64,000 nucleotides of DNA, from NCBI GenBank assembly GCA_964471595.1, contig CAYYGN010000002.1, positions 182,892 through 246,891 on the forward strand. The letters are read 5' to 3'. The notes under the pieces were generated by a model. That model saw only the letters and a list, made by a program, of their open reading frames with translations, had not been told where the DNA came from and ran no database searches. This DNA comes from JAGNXB01 sp964471595. GTDB taxonomy: Bacteria; Bacteroidota; Bacteroidia; Chitinophagales; Saprospiraceae. Positions within the stretch are counted from its first letter, which is position 1, and each line of letters begins with the position of its first letter. A program made the translations under genes and the position numbers. Of this stretch, positions 1 to 7,820 are shown in pieces.

Positions 1-83
1 CGTGGGCGACAAAATCCGGTTTCGAGTATGCCGTAACCTCCCTGACCGGACATCGGCTTGAATCTAGTGGATACTGGGACTGA
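1..83 (+). CDS. Possible 3' end of an upstream gene (partial)
   Basis: Reading frame 3 is open from the window edge to a TGA at 81-83 and would encode about 26 residues ending in ESSGYWD. The other plus frames close earlier. Nothing in so short a tail identifies a family, so this is only a guess that a gene from the left neighbour ends here. The 130 bases that follow hold no other coding signal except the promoter-like box before the next gene. Confidence 0.25.
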   Translation, partial: WATKSGFEYAVTSLTGHRLESSGYWD

Positions 84-154
84 GAGGGTTGTACGCTTCA
101 CAGGTACATCTTGATAAGGAAACGTTAATCCTGGCACACCTGTCCGGATTCCTG

Positions 155-163
155 TAACTTTGT
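155..163 (+). promoter_or_regulatory. -7 promoter box (TAACTTTGT)
   Basis: Exact match to the Bacteroidota -7 consensus TAnnTTTG, 55 bases upstream of the thioredoxin-like gene. I do not see a TTTG element at the usual -33 distance, so the call rests on the -7 box and its position. Confidence 0.45.
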
Positions 164-217
164 TCTCCTTTTTCAGTTAAACCTGGTGTAATTCCTTATA
201 CAAGCAATCCATTCGTC

Positions 218-730
218 ATGAAACAAGTGTTTTTCCTGCTTTTCCTCTCCCTCCAGTTCGCCTGTGCTGATGCACAATCCACCTCCGGCGGCACCAACGG
301 TTACAAAGCTTCCAATGAAGGGTGGCTGGTGGATCTGGATAAAGCCTATGAACTGTCCAGAAAGACCGGCAAGCCCATCATGGCCAATTTCACTGGCAGC
401 GACTGGTGTGGCTGGTGCAAGCGATTGACGGCGTCCGTTTTCTCCAAACAGGAGTTCAAAACATGGGCGGACAAGAACGTCATCCTTCTGGAAGTTGACT
501 TCCCGCGCCGCTTCAAGGTGCCCGGCGATATCCAGGCGCAAAACAACAGCCTCCAGCAGGCATTTCAAGTTACCGGCTTCCCGACCGTATGGGTGTTCTA
601 TATGGACAAAGACAAAACCGGTAATTTTTCTGTGAATGCTTTGGGGAAAACCGGCTATACACCATCTGTGGAAGAGTTCACCTCCAACGTGGACCAAATG
701 ATTGCCCAAGGGAAGAAGAAGACAAAGTAA
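218..730 (+). CDS. Secreted thioredoxin-like protein
   Basis: A 170-residue thioredoxin-fold protein that probably handles disulfides or acts as a reductant in the periplasm. A signal peptide is visible at residues 1-20 (hydrophobic run ending CADAQS; the Cys could also be a lipobox). The active site is GSDWCGWCKRL near residue 65, a CGWC redox pair as in the family of small Bacteroidota thioredoxins that follow an FTGSDWC pattern. The cis-Pro loop is GFPTVWVF. It stands alone, with a promoter box upstream and a strong terminator downstream. The specific substrate is not evident. Confidence 0.85.
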   Translation: MKQVFFLLFLSLQFACADAQSTSGGTNGYKASNEGWLVDLDKAYELSRKTGKPIMANFTGSDWCGWCKRLTASVFSKQEFKTWADKNVILLEVDFPRRFKVPGDIQAQNNSLQQAFQVTGFPTVWVFYMDKDKTGNFSVNALGKTGYTPSVEEFTSNVDQMIAQGKKKTK

Positions 731-756
731 ACCAATAACAGCCTCCCAAATCCTGA

Positions 757-789
757 GAAAGCCCCGGACCATCTCCGGGGCTTTCTTGT
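757..789 (+). terminator. Rho-independent terminator, probably bidirectional
   Basis: A perfect 12-bp stem (757-768 with 774-785) closes a 5-base loop and is followed by a short T-rich stretch. It lies between the thioredoxin-like gene and the end of the convergent HlyD-like gene, and the AG-rich left flank means it could serve both. Confidence 0.8.
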
Positions 790-861
790 TAAAAAAGTTA
801 CTTCAAATAGCTGTATTCCAATAGGATGTTGGAATACAGCCAAGGAAGAGGAAACGCAGTC

Positions 862-1914
862 CTAATTGTCAGCGTTTTGTTTCGGCCATAGCCACCAGGA
901 TGCTGTGCGATGCTGGGGATGGAAATTGCCGGGTATCAGGACCCATGCCTCCTCCGCCTTCCCTGCCAAAGGCAAGAGCACATCTGTCTGAATGCGGGTG
1001 GTACCGTCAGGTTGGGGTTCAATCCTGACGGGAAACGTGTCCTTCGACGCGGGATGGATAAGGAATGCGCTCCCGGATCCTATTTCTAGGGTATCATCAG
1101 ACAGGGATTGCCATTGGTAAACCTTCCCGTGATCCTCAGCCAGCCCCATTTGAGGGCCCAGACCTTCTTCATTCTTCGAAACCCAAAGTCCTGAAATGTG
1201 CGCATGTACCTCATGGGCACGCAACAAACTGTCTATGCGTGAATGAACCAATTGAATGGGGATTGTCCCTCCGGCAGGCAAGGGAATCTTCCCAATGCTG
1301 GTTTTGGGTTCTCGGACATTGGAAATCTCATGCTGAAAGGCGGCGTATTCTTTCTCTTTGTCTTTGATCTGCTTCGCCAAATGTTGTCGTTGAAGGAGAT
1401 CTGTTGTCAACCTGTACCTGCGGCGCAACTCTTCCAATTCATCCTTCTGAATCTCCATGGCCTTTCGCCTTTCGTTCGGGAGCAAGGAATCATTCTCCCT
1501 GTCCGTCGATGGCCTTTTCCCCGCACTTTGTACCCTGTGTCGCGGTTTCCGGCTTTTCTCGAATAGCCCCATTTCGTACAGGTCCTTCCACAGTGAATCA
1601 GGGATAGCCTCGAAAGATGGATAATCGAGCGTTTGTTCAAGAAGTAAAACGTGCTCCCGGAGCAGGTAATATCCGATGACCTCCCCCTTTTGGACCATGG
1701 TTCCGTCTTCCAGGGATGTATGAAAAGGCTCAGGCGCTCTCCAGGAAAGCGCGAGAGAAACAGGAGCAAGCGTTCCAAGGACTCCCGGCACTTCTTTAGT
1801 GGAAGTCCCCCCGTTCAAAAGAAGACCGGTGGTGATACAACAAATGCTCAAAACCGTCCATGTTTCCGGCCTACGGATGAAGCGTTCTATTACCGTTGGT
1901 TGACGGACATTCAT
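862..1914 (-). CDS. HlyD-like membrane fusion protein
   Basis: A 350-residue protein with one membrane segment near residues 18-36, a barrel-like stretch with a biotinyl/lipoyl-type turn (DGTMVQKGEVIGYY, about residue 72-85), a charged coiled coil about residues 140-200 and a C-terminal beta-rich region. This is the order of parts in HlyD-type periplasmic adaptors that pair with inner-membrane exporters. Its start overlaps the stop of the upstream C39/ABC gene by 4 bp (ATGA), so the two are translationally coupled and probably form one machine. Sequence identity to classical HlyD looks low, and the family call is by architecture and context. Confidence 0.65.
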   Translation of the reverse strand: MNVRQPTVIERFIRRPETWTVLSICCITTGLLLNGGTSTKEVPGVLGTLAPVSLALSWRAPEPFHTSLEDGTMVQKGEVIGYYLLREHVLLLEQTLDYPSFEAIPDSLWKDLYEMGLFEKSRKPRHRVQSAGKRPSTDRENDSLLPNERRKAMEIQKDELEELRRRYRLTTDLLQRQHLAKQIKDKEKEYAAFQHEISNVREPKTSIGKIPLPAGGTIPIQLVHSRIDSLLRAHEVHAHISGLWVSKNEEGLGPQMGLAEDHGKVYQWQSLSDDTLEIGSGSAFLIHPASKDTFPVRIEPQPDGTTRIQTDVLLPLAGKAEEAWVLIPGNFHPQHRTASWWLWPKQNADN

Positions 1915-3698
1915 GGATGGACGTTTGCGGGATCCGACACATGGACCTCAGGCAATGGACCGGGCTGGAGGACATGATCTGCTGAAGGAATCAGTTCTTT
2001 CCTTTCGGTACCTATCACCGTAGTGCGTCCCCTGCGAAGTTCGAGGATGTTTTCCAATAACACCAACGCTTTAAAGGGATCGGGTTCCCAATGGCCATCT
2101 TCAAGGACCAATATTTCGGGATCCTCCCGGAGTTGGGTCAGTAAAGCTTGTTTGGCTCGTGTGAATTCGGAATCAGGCAATTGGCTTGCCGAGGACAATA
2201 ACAAAGCATCCATCCATATCCTCCAGTGTTCAGGCGATGTTCCGTTGGGCTGGTCTGCAGACCATTTCGGGAGAGTCGCAGGTTCCCGAATATCCATGAT
2301 GCGCCTTTGAAGTCCGGCCCTGTTCTGCTTGGAAATGGGGACTTTCCCGTAGGACAACAGGCTTCCTGCATCTGCCACTCGTGCCGTCAACCGGTCAATC
2401 CAGGCCCTGCGATTTTCCTGGCTTCCCAAAAGCAATGTGGTCTTTCCGTGGGGAACATGCAGGATGGCCGGGTTGGGGACCCGACTTTCCAGGTAATAGT
2501 CCAAATCACCGGATTCGGGCAGTGATTCTGGATCCTCCATATGCCGGGGAGTGCGCGGAGGCAGCATAAATCGCAGTTGCCAAGTCCTGATCCATTCCCT
2601 GAACATGGAAAGGTATAATCCGATGGCCATTCCTCCGGCCCAAACAACAGCCAGATGGGCAAAGCCCAGGGGACGGATGAGATGGCTGATAAGAATCGCC
2701 AATGTCCAGAAAATCCACCAGATTGCCAACATGGTTTTGTTGCCTCGACCCAACCATGCCGTCAGGGATTCCTTACCATGGGGATAAGCCGCCCGGGTAA
2801 AGTAACGACCTCTGAACACGGAACCTTTACTTGTCCCGAACAAAAGGGTCATTGCCATCCCTGATACCGCCAATCCACCGGCAATAGGATGAATCCAGGA
2901 CAAATAGATGGACAAGGCGAGCCCGGCGAACACTGGCCTTGGCCAATTGCTCAATCGTCGGACAAGAACTTCTGTAGTTGTTTCTGCCTGACCCAGGCCA
3001 GCCCAGCGATCTGCCCAGCCGGCCCTGGCAAGGTAGGCCATCCCCCATGCAAAGCCAAACATGCCAGTCATTAGAAGTCCTTTCATCAGGTCACCCCATT
3101 TCATGCCTTCCTCGTGCATCAACCAACCACTGGCGTGGAGGAAGAGCACCATGGCTACGGATTCAACCAGGGCCAGGATGTTTTCCCGTCCAAAGCCTAT
3201 CGAAAGGAAGGACCGGGGTAGCGGATCTGTCTCAGGAATATGCGATGAGGCAGGGATGGCAGGGGGTAAAGTGGTTGGGGATGAAGCGGGAAGAGGTGAA
3301 AGGCACAGGACGCTCATGGGTTCGTCCAGCAGCCAGAACTTCCGGAACTCATCCCAACCCAGCTGAATGGTGCCTCTGGCAGGATCGGCAAATAAAAGGG
3401 TATGGTCGTTGGCGCGAAGGATAAGGATAAAATGGTTTTGGAGCACATGAGCAATGGCAGGAAGGGTCAACGCATGAAATTGCCCGGCGGAGTCCAAACG
3501 AAGGGAAACTGTTTTAAAACCCAACTGTCGGGCACCATTACTCAAATCCAACAAACTCAAGTCCCCGTAAGGAACACCACAAGCCTGCCTGACGGTCTCC
3601 GTATTCACATTTCGCCCTTGCATGGCCAACGCCATACGAAGTGCCATGACACCGCAGTCATCGGAGTCAAGCTGAGGAAAGAACCGGAAAGGGGCCAA
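1911..3698 (-). CDS. C39-peptidase ABC exporter with a degenerate ATPase domain
   Basis: A 595-residue protein built like a bacteriocin-type ABC exporter. Residues 1-135 are a C39 peptidase with the full triad visible: oxyanion Gln9, Cys15 in DSDDCG, His89 in HFILIL and Asp105 in ADPARG. Residues about 170-370 carry the transmembrane helices. The C-terminal 190 residues sit where the nucleotide-binding domain should be, but the P-loop position reads LLLGSQENRRAW with no GxxGxGKS, there is no LSGGQ signature, Walker B is reduced to ILVLEDGHWEPD and the H-loop His is missing. It therefore looks protease-competent but unable to hydrolyse ATP. The start is TTG (or a near-cognate just upstream): no ATG precedes the catalytic Cys in frame. 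Coupled by a 4-bp overlap to the HlyD-like gene. Confidence 0.8.
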   Translation of the reverse strand: MAPFRFFPQLDSDDCGVMALRMALAMQGRNVNTETVRQACGVPYGDLSLLDLSNGARQLGFKTVSLRLDSAGQFHALTLPAIAHVLQNHFILILRANDHTLLFADPARGTIQLGWDEFRKFWLLDEPMSVLCLSPLPASSPTTLPPAIPASSHIPETDPLPRSFLSIGFGRENILALVESVAMVLFLHASGWLMHEEGMKWGDLMKGLLMTGMFGFAWGMAYLARAGWADRWAGLGQAETTTEVLVRRLSNWPRPVFAGLALSIYLSWIHPIAGGLAVSGMAMTLLFGTSKGSVFRGRYFTRAAYPHGKESLTAWLGRGNKTMLAIWWIFWTLAILISHLIRPLGFAHLAVVWAGGMAIGLYLSMFREWIRTWQLRFMLPPRTPRHMEDPESLPESGDLDYYLESRVPNPAILHVPHGKTTLLLGSQENRRAWIDRLTARVADAGSLLSYGKVPISKQNRAGLQRRIMDIREPATLPKWSADQPNGTSPEHWRIWMDALLLSSASQLPDSEFTRAKQALLTQLREDPEILVLEDGHWEPDPFKALVLLENILELRRGRTTVIGTERKELIPSADHVLQPGPLPEVHVSDPANVHP

Positions 3699-3764
3699 TG
3701 CAGGATATTCAATTGCCTGTCAGGATGCGGTTCCAAAACCATACCGCATTTGAAGGCGGGCTTT

Positions 3765-4082
3765 TCACATAAATCCCAGAATTCGGGCAAAGCGGATCAT
3801 TTCCACCTGATTGCGAATGCGAAGTCGGCCCATCATAACAGCCATGAGTACATTCTCCTGACGGTTGACAATTCGGAGAAATGTTTCGTGGTCAGCGTGG
3901 AGGCCACAGGGTGCGTCTTCATGTAAGCCCTCCTCAATCCAGAGGCTGTTCTCCCTGATGACCAGGGTGTATTGACCGCCTGCATCACCCGTCAGATCGA
4001 AAGCAATCTTGGATGATTCCCCTGAGAGAGATTCAGCGGGAACCCGCTCCGAGAGGCTTTCCAGAAATCGTCGTGCATCCAT
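3765..4082 (-). CDS. SCP2 sterol-binding-domain-like protein
   Basis: A 105-residue soluble protein. The pattern KIAFDLTG...YTLVIRENSLWIEEG...HADHETFLRIVN...AVMMGRLRIRN is that of the SCP2 domain, a small lipid/acyl-carrier fold in which a hydrophobic tunnel binds lipid-like ligands. The ATG at 4082 is preferred over a TTG at 4097. It lies 30 bp after mazG and 66 bp before the C39 exporter on the same strand. What it binds here is unknown, and the family call is from pattern only. Confidence 0.65.
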   Translation of the reverse strand: MDARRFLESLSERVPAESLSGESSKIAFDLTGDAGGQYTLVIRENSLWIEEGLHEDAPCGLHADHETFLRIVNRQENVLMAVMMGRLRIRNQVEMIRFARILGFM

Positions 4083-4112
4083 AATTCTACATTTCAAAGG
4101 GCATCAATCCGA

Positions 4113-4922
4113 TCAGGCGTTGTTTCTTTCACGTCGTTTGGCTTCTTCCCAAAGTTGGTCCAGTCGCTGGAGGCCCAGATGCTCAAGTTGATCACCGGCT
4201 TGTGCCTCAATGTATTCAAACCTGGTCTTGAACTTTAGGTTGACCTTTTCCAGAGCGGTTTCGGGATCGACACCAATGAAGCGGGCGTAATTGACCAGGG
4301 CAAAAAGAACATCTCCAAATTCTTCCTCGACGCGGTCAGGTCCCTGTTGTTCTGCCAAAGCACCCTGCAACTCACCCAATTCTTCTTCCACCTTCTTCCA
4401 TACTTGTCCGGGTTCCTCCCATTCAAAGCCTACCTGGGCCGTTTTTTCCTGCATTCGGTAGGCCTTGATCAATGCCGGCAACCCTTTGGGTACGCCACTC
4501 AAAACCGATCGCCTGGCTTTTCCCGTTCGGCGTTTGATGTTTTCCCAGTTTTGCTTGACGGCATCTGCATCTGCCAATGACAGATCGCCATAGACGTGCG
4601 GGTGTCTTTCCACCAGTTTGTCACACAAGGCATTAATGAGGGATGCCATGTCAAAATATCCTTCCTCCTGGCCAATACGGGTATAGAAAACAATGTGCAG
4701 GAGAAGGTCACCCAATTCCTCCCGAATGGCAGGGGGATCCATGACCAGGATGGCATCAACCAGTTCATAGCATTCTTCGATAGTCAGGTTGCGCAGGGTA
4801 GCCATGGTCTGCTCCCGGTCCCAGGGACATTTTACCCGAAGTTCGTCCATGATCCGGCAAAGCCGGCCAAAAGCCTCCATGCCGGGCCTATAGGGGTCCT
4901 GATCAGTCATTTGTGCAGTCAT
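4113..4922 (-). CDS. mazG: Nucleoside triphosphate pyrophosphohydrolase MazG
   Basis: A roughly 269-residue MazG, close to the family's usual 260-275. It hydrolyses NTPs/dNTPs to NMP and PPi and cleans the nucleotide pool. Two all-alpha MazG repeats are visible. The N-terminal one has CPWDREQT followed by EECYELVDAI and EELGDLLLHIVFY, and the C-terminal one has KVEEELGEL and EEEFGDVLFALVNYARF, giving the EExxE...ExxD metal-binding pattern twice. Start at 4922 is chosen because a promoter-like CATCTTTG box ends 7 nt before it; 4910 is the alternative. It is divergent from the small membrane gene at 4978. Confidence 0.92.
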   Translation of the reverse strand: MTAQMTDQDPYRPGMEAFGRLCRIMDELRVKCPWDREQTMATLRNLTIEECYELVDAILVMDPPAIREELGDLLLHIVFYTRIGQEEGYFDMASLINALCDKLVERHPHVYGDLSLADADAVKQNWENIKRRTGKARRSVLSGVPKGLPALIKAYRMQEKTAQVGFEWEEPGQVWKKVEEELGELQGALAEQQGPDRVEEEFGDVLFALVNYARFIGVDPETALEKVNLKFKTRFEYIEAQAGDQLEHLGLQRLDQLWEEAKRRERNNA

Positions 4923-4965
4923 TGACAACCAAAGATGCAAAGGAATGGTTTAACAAGAGAACCCC

Positions 4966-4973
4966 TACCTTTG
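4966..4973 (+). promoter_or_regulatory. -7 promoter box (TACCTTTG), leaderless geometry
   Basis: Exact TAnnTTTG match whose last base is only 4 nt before the ATG at 4978. With a start point 3-7 nt after the box, as is usual for this promoter class, the mRNA would begin at or next to the start codon. Confidence 0.5.
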
Positions 4974-4977
4974 TATT

Positions 4978-5184
4978 ATGGAATTCCTGATCACACTGGC
5001 GATTGTCTTTTCGGTCTTCGGTGTTTCCTTTGTTCTCATCAATATCCGTCACATCCTGACCGGAAGGGAATTTCGGGGTAGTTGTGCCACCAACAATCCA
5101 ATGATCAAGAACAGCCTTGGAGAATGTTCCGTTTGCGGGCGCAAACCGGGCGAAGCCTGTGGCAACGATTCCAGGGAAGCCTGA
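4978..5184 (+). CDS. Small Cys-rich single-pass membrane protein (NqrM/DUF539-like?)
   Basis: A 68-residue protein with one N-terminal membrane helix (residues 4-24), followed by a short soluble tail holding four cysteines: one in FRGSCATNN, one in GECSV, one in VCGRK and one in EACGN. The size, the single helix and the Cys spacing recall NqrM (DUF539), an iron-delivery factor for the Na+-translocating NADH:quinone reductase, but no nqr genes lie in this window, so that assignment is tentative. The 4-Cys tail suggests metal or Fe-S binding. Confidence 0.6.
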   Translation: MEFLITLAIVFSVFGVSFVLINIRHILTGREFRGSCATNNPMIKNSLGECSVCGRKPGEACGNDSREA

Positions 5185-5198
5185 CCCTACGGAAAGGC

Positions 5199-6260
5199 TC
5201 AGAATGTAGGGCAAAGCACTACCTCGTCCGAATACTCGTTGACGAATCCAAGACTGATTTCAAAGGCCCCCCGGCGGTTTCCCAGGTTGCTTATCTCGGA
5301 TATACCCATATCGTAACTCATACCCAGAAGCATGTTGCTCCACTCGATACCAAAGAAAACCGATCCGGATTCCAGCCCTCCGATTTGTTGAACGTCTCCA
5401 ACCAGGCGGGCCCAAAGTCCGGTATGAAGGGCAACCCCTGAATAATCGTTGGTAAGAAAGCGCAGGTTGGCTCCAGCCATCCATTCCCTGTGAGGTCCCT
5501 GCTGAAGAAAATGAAGCCGTGGAGATAAAAACAGGTTGCCGGGCATGGGCAAGATCATCGCCGAATGGATCTGGAATCTCCGGTATAGTCGACTGTCCCC
5601 CCCCTCGCTCCGGGGAAAAAAGGAAATGGAAGGTTCCGTTAAATGGTGAACGGCACCACCAATCTGGAACAAGGCATTTTTGCGGTAGATCCAACTGTAG
5701 TTGATCCCGGCGGCAATGTCCATAAAGGAAATGTTGTTCCCCGGAAAACGCTCAGCCGTGGGGAGGGTATACCCATCGCGCTGATTGAACATGTCCTGGA
5801 AGGTCAGGTTGTTAAAATTGATGTTGCGCTGGGAGACTCCGGCCTGTATGGCGCCACTTATATATTGTAGCCCTTTGAAATCCAACGCCTTGTGATATGC
5901 CGCGGATATATTGATCTCATTGGCGGTGAAGTCGAAGTTGCGCACCTCGTCTTTGTAGAAAACCAAACCAACCCCGAAGGCATCCTTGTATTGACTGACG
6001 ACCGGAGACCGGAAACGAAAATCCAGGGCAGTACTGAGGGTGGTAAAAGGCCTTTCAATGGCGGCTCGCCATTGATCGCGGTATATCCCTGCCAATCGAA
6101 AATTGCCGGTGAATGCCCCCGTAAGAGCGGGATTCATGGTAAGTGGAGAAGCATAAAACTGGGAAAAGTGCCGGTCCTGGGCCCATAATGAACCGCCCAA
6201 GCCATTGCCCATACCTGCCATTAAAAGGACAGTCCATATCAAGGTCCATCTTGCCTTCAT
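5199..6260 (-). CDS. PorP/SprF family type IX secretion membrane protein
   Basis: A 353-residue outer-membrane beta-barrel. The signal peptide ends near SLWAQD, and directly after it comes RHFSQFYASPLTMNPALTG, the hallmark start of PorP/SprF proteins. The rest alternates as beta strands (FGVGLVFYKDE, GVALHTGLWAR, LGMSYDMGIS). Members bind T9SS cargo with type B C-terminal domains or take part in SprB-type adhesin display, and they are often encoded beside such cargo. Here the nearest type B cargo is the 1476-residue protein at 9283. A promoter box ends 4 nt before the ATG. Confidence 0.92.
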   Translation of the reverse strand: MKARWTLIWTVLLMAGMGNGLGGSLWAQDRHFSQFYASPLTMNPALTGAFTGNFRLAGIYRDQWRAAIERPFTTLSTALDFRFRSPVVSQYKDAFGVGLVFYKDEVRNFDFTANEINISAAYHKALDFKGLQYISGAIQAGVSQRNINFNNLTFQDMFNQRDGYTLPTAERFPGNNISFMDIAAGINYSWIYRKNALFQIGGAVHHLTEPSISFFPRSEGGDSRLYRRFQIHSAMILPMPGNLFLSPRLHFLQQGPHREWMAGANLRFLTNDYSGVALHTGLWARLVGDVQQIGGLESGSVFFGIEWSNMLLGMSYDMGISEISNLGNRRGAFEISLGFVNEYSDEVVLCPTF

Positions 6261-6264
6261 GCCA

Positions 6265-6272
6265 CAAAGGTA
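6265..6272 (-). promoter_or_regulatory. -7 promoter box (TACCTTTG), leaderless geometry
   Basis: On the minus strand this exact TAnnTTTG box ends 4 nt before the ATG of the PorP/SprF gene at 6260. Confidence 0.5.
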
Positions 6273-6320
6273 CAGCCCTTAGAACGCAAGCTGAAGATGC
6301 CTGGTATGAACACAAATGCT

Positions 6321-7748
6321 TTAACCAGTTATGTCCTCAACGAAGGAAGGTGCTGTATATCCTTTATCCTTCTGAAGTCCGTAGCATTCAAGTTCATCTT
6401 CCGGTATTTGGTCAGGAGTGTGTACCCATTGATTGGGAACATGTTGCAGGGCGGGAATCCACTGACGGACGTAAGCGCCTGCCGGATCAAACTTTCTGGC
6501 CTGTGACAGGAAGTTTACCGGGCGGTCATCGCGGTGGTCAGGACCTGCTCCGGCAATGGTCATCCAATTGCCCCAATTACTGCATGGATCGTAGTCAATA
6601 AGTTGACATTCAAAGTATTCAGCTCCCAAGCGCCAATCCAAACCCATTTCGTGCACCAGATAACCTGCCGCCCATTGGCGGCTCTTTTCCGTCAGAAATC
6701 CGGTGGTATTCAACTCTCTCATGGAAGCATCCACCAAAGGGAACCCTGTCCTGCCCGCTGCCCAGGTATTAAATCGTTCCTTATCCAGAGATACCGTTTG
6801 GTGGGCCTTTCCCCGAATACCTGTGTGCCGGAAAATGTGGTTTCCGAATTTCTTCCCGATGAGCCGGAAGTAATCCCTCCACAAGAGTTTCATAAACAGA
6901 CCGTTGGTCTCTTCATTCCCAGCATGTTCCTCGGTGAATCTTCGCCACTCATGGTACAACCATTTGGGAGAAAGGCAGCCTTGTGACAACCAGGGACTGA
7001 CCTCCGCAGAAGGAATGACTCCTGTAAATGCCTCCTTAGTATTCGTTCTGTCACCTTCGCTTTCACGCAACAAGTGGCGTACTCTTGCCAGGGCAAAGGA
7101 TTCCCCCCCAGGAAAACGGGATGTTTGATGCCAGGCATTACCCGGACAGGTTGTACGCACCCAATGGACAGGGAGTGCCGATGAAGTCTCCGGCTGTATG
7201 GACATGGGGATGTGGTCAGGTGCCGCAAGTGGTTGCCGGACAGGTACAATTCTCTCTACCTCCTTTCTGAATTGGGTGTAGGAAGTGGGCATGTGCGTTA
7301 TTGGGAAAGGAAGATCCTGGGTGTAATACAGCATTTTCCCTCTGCTGAATCGGAGCTCAACGCCAATCGTCCAAAGTCGTCGTTCCAGACGCTCTTGCAC
7401 AAGGACTTCATCTCTAGTTCTCTCCCGGTTGCAACAAATCCAGCTCACCTGCCATTTCCTGGCCAACTCAAAAAGTAAGTCTTCCGGATGTCCTACGGCA
7501 ATGTGAAGGTATCCTCCCAGGCGCTGGAGGTTGTCCTTGAGGTTGTTGACAGATTCAAGGATGAACCTGGCACGGTGACTTCCCATGCGAGGGATTCCAT
7601 GAGCCGTACTGGCCTTGAAAGTGCGCTCATCAAATACATAAACGGGAAAAACTTCCTCCGCATGAGTAAGGGCGTCCTGCAGCGCTTCGTTATCATGAAG
7701 TCTGAGGTCCTGACGGAACCACATGATCGCCCTTGTCTTCACGCTCAT
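6321..7748 (-). CDS. DASH-type cryptochrome / photolyase-family flavoprotein
   Basis: A 475-residue flavoprotein of the cryptochrome/photolyase family that uses blue light for repair of DNA lesions or for signalling. The N-terminal photolyase domain starts RAIMWFRQDLRLHDNEAL. The YTQFRKEVE segment, the SPWLSQGCLSP motif, LLWRDYFR and the FAD-binding stretch GRTGFPLVDASMRELNTTGFL...SRQWAAGYL...DWRLGAEYFECQLIDYDPCSNWGNW match the CRY-DASH subfamily best. The start at 7748 gives the usual N-terminus. The longer open frame to 8117 is antisense to the next gene and is not used. It is divergent from the lipoprotein gene at 7821. Confidence 0.9.
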   Translation of the reverse strand: MSVKTRAIMWFRQDLRLHDNEALQDALTHAEEVFPVYVFDERTFKASTAHGIPRMGSHRARFILESVNNLKDNLQRLGGYLHIAVGHPEDLLFELARKWQVSWICCNRERTRDEVLVQERLERRLWTIGVELRFSRGKMLYYTQDLPFPITHMPTSYTQFRKEVERIVPVRQPLAAPDHIPMSIQPETSSALPVHWVRTTCPGNAWHQTSRFPGGESFALARVRHLLRESEGDRTNTKEAFTGVIPSAEVSPWLSQGCLSPKWLYHEWRRFTEEHAGNEETNGLFMKLLWRDYFRLIGKKFGNHIFRHTGIRGKAHQTVSLDKERFNTWAAGRTGFPLVDASMRELNTTGFLTEKSRQWAAGYLVHEMGLDWRLGAEYFECQLIDYDPCSNWGNWMTIAGAGPDHRDDRPVNFLSQARKFDPAGAYVRQWIPALQHVPNQWVHTPDQIPEDELECYGLQKDKGYTAPSFVEDITG

Positions 7749-7772
7749 AACAACATCCCTTGCCCGGATTGG

Positions 7773-7802
7773 TTTGAATGGCAACGAGCGATCGTAACTT
7801 CG
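7773..7802 (+). promoter_or_regulatory. Promoter: TTTG, 18-bp spacer, TAACTTCG
   Basis: A TTTG at 7773-7776 is separated by 18 bp from TAACTTCG at 7795-7802, one base off the TAnnTTTG consensus. This is the best two-element promoter I see in the window. It would give an mRNA starting about 12-15 nt before the lipoprotein ATG at 7821. Confidence 0.5.
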
Positions 7803-7820
7803 CTCCCCAACACTTGCTTC

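Noticed and set aside
1..217. RNA gene or riboswitch in the left edge
   Set aside because: Beyond the -7 box I see no conserved structure or consensus that would support one.
3402..3926. 174-codon plus-strand frame
   Set aside because: Lies antisense to the C39 exporter and SCP2-like genes, with no recognisable protein features.
5185..5211. CCCTAC/GTAGGG inverted repeat as a terminator between convergent genes
   Set aside because: Only 6-bp arms with a 15-nt loop and no T-run on either strand; it also lies partly within the PorP coding end.
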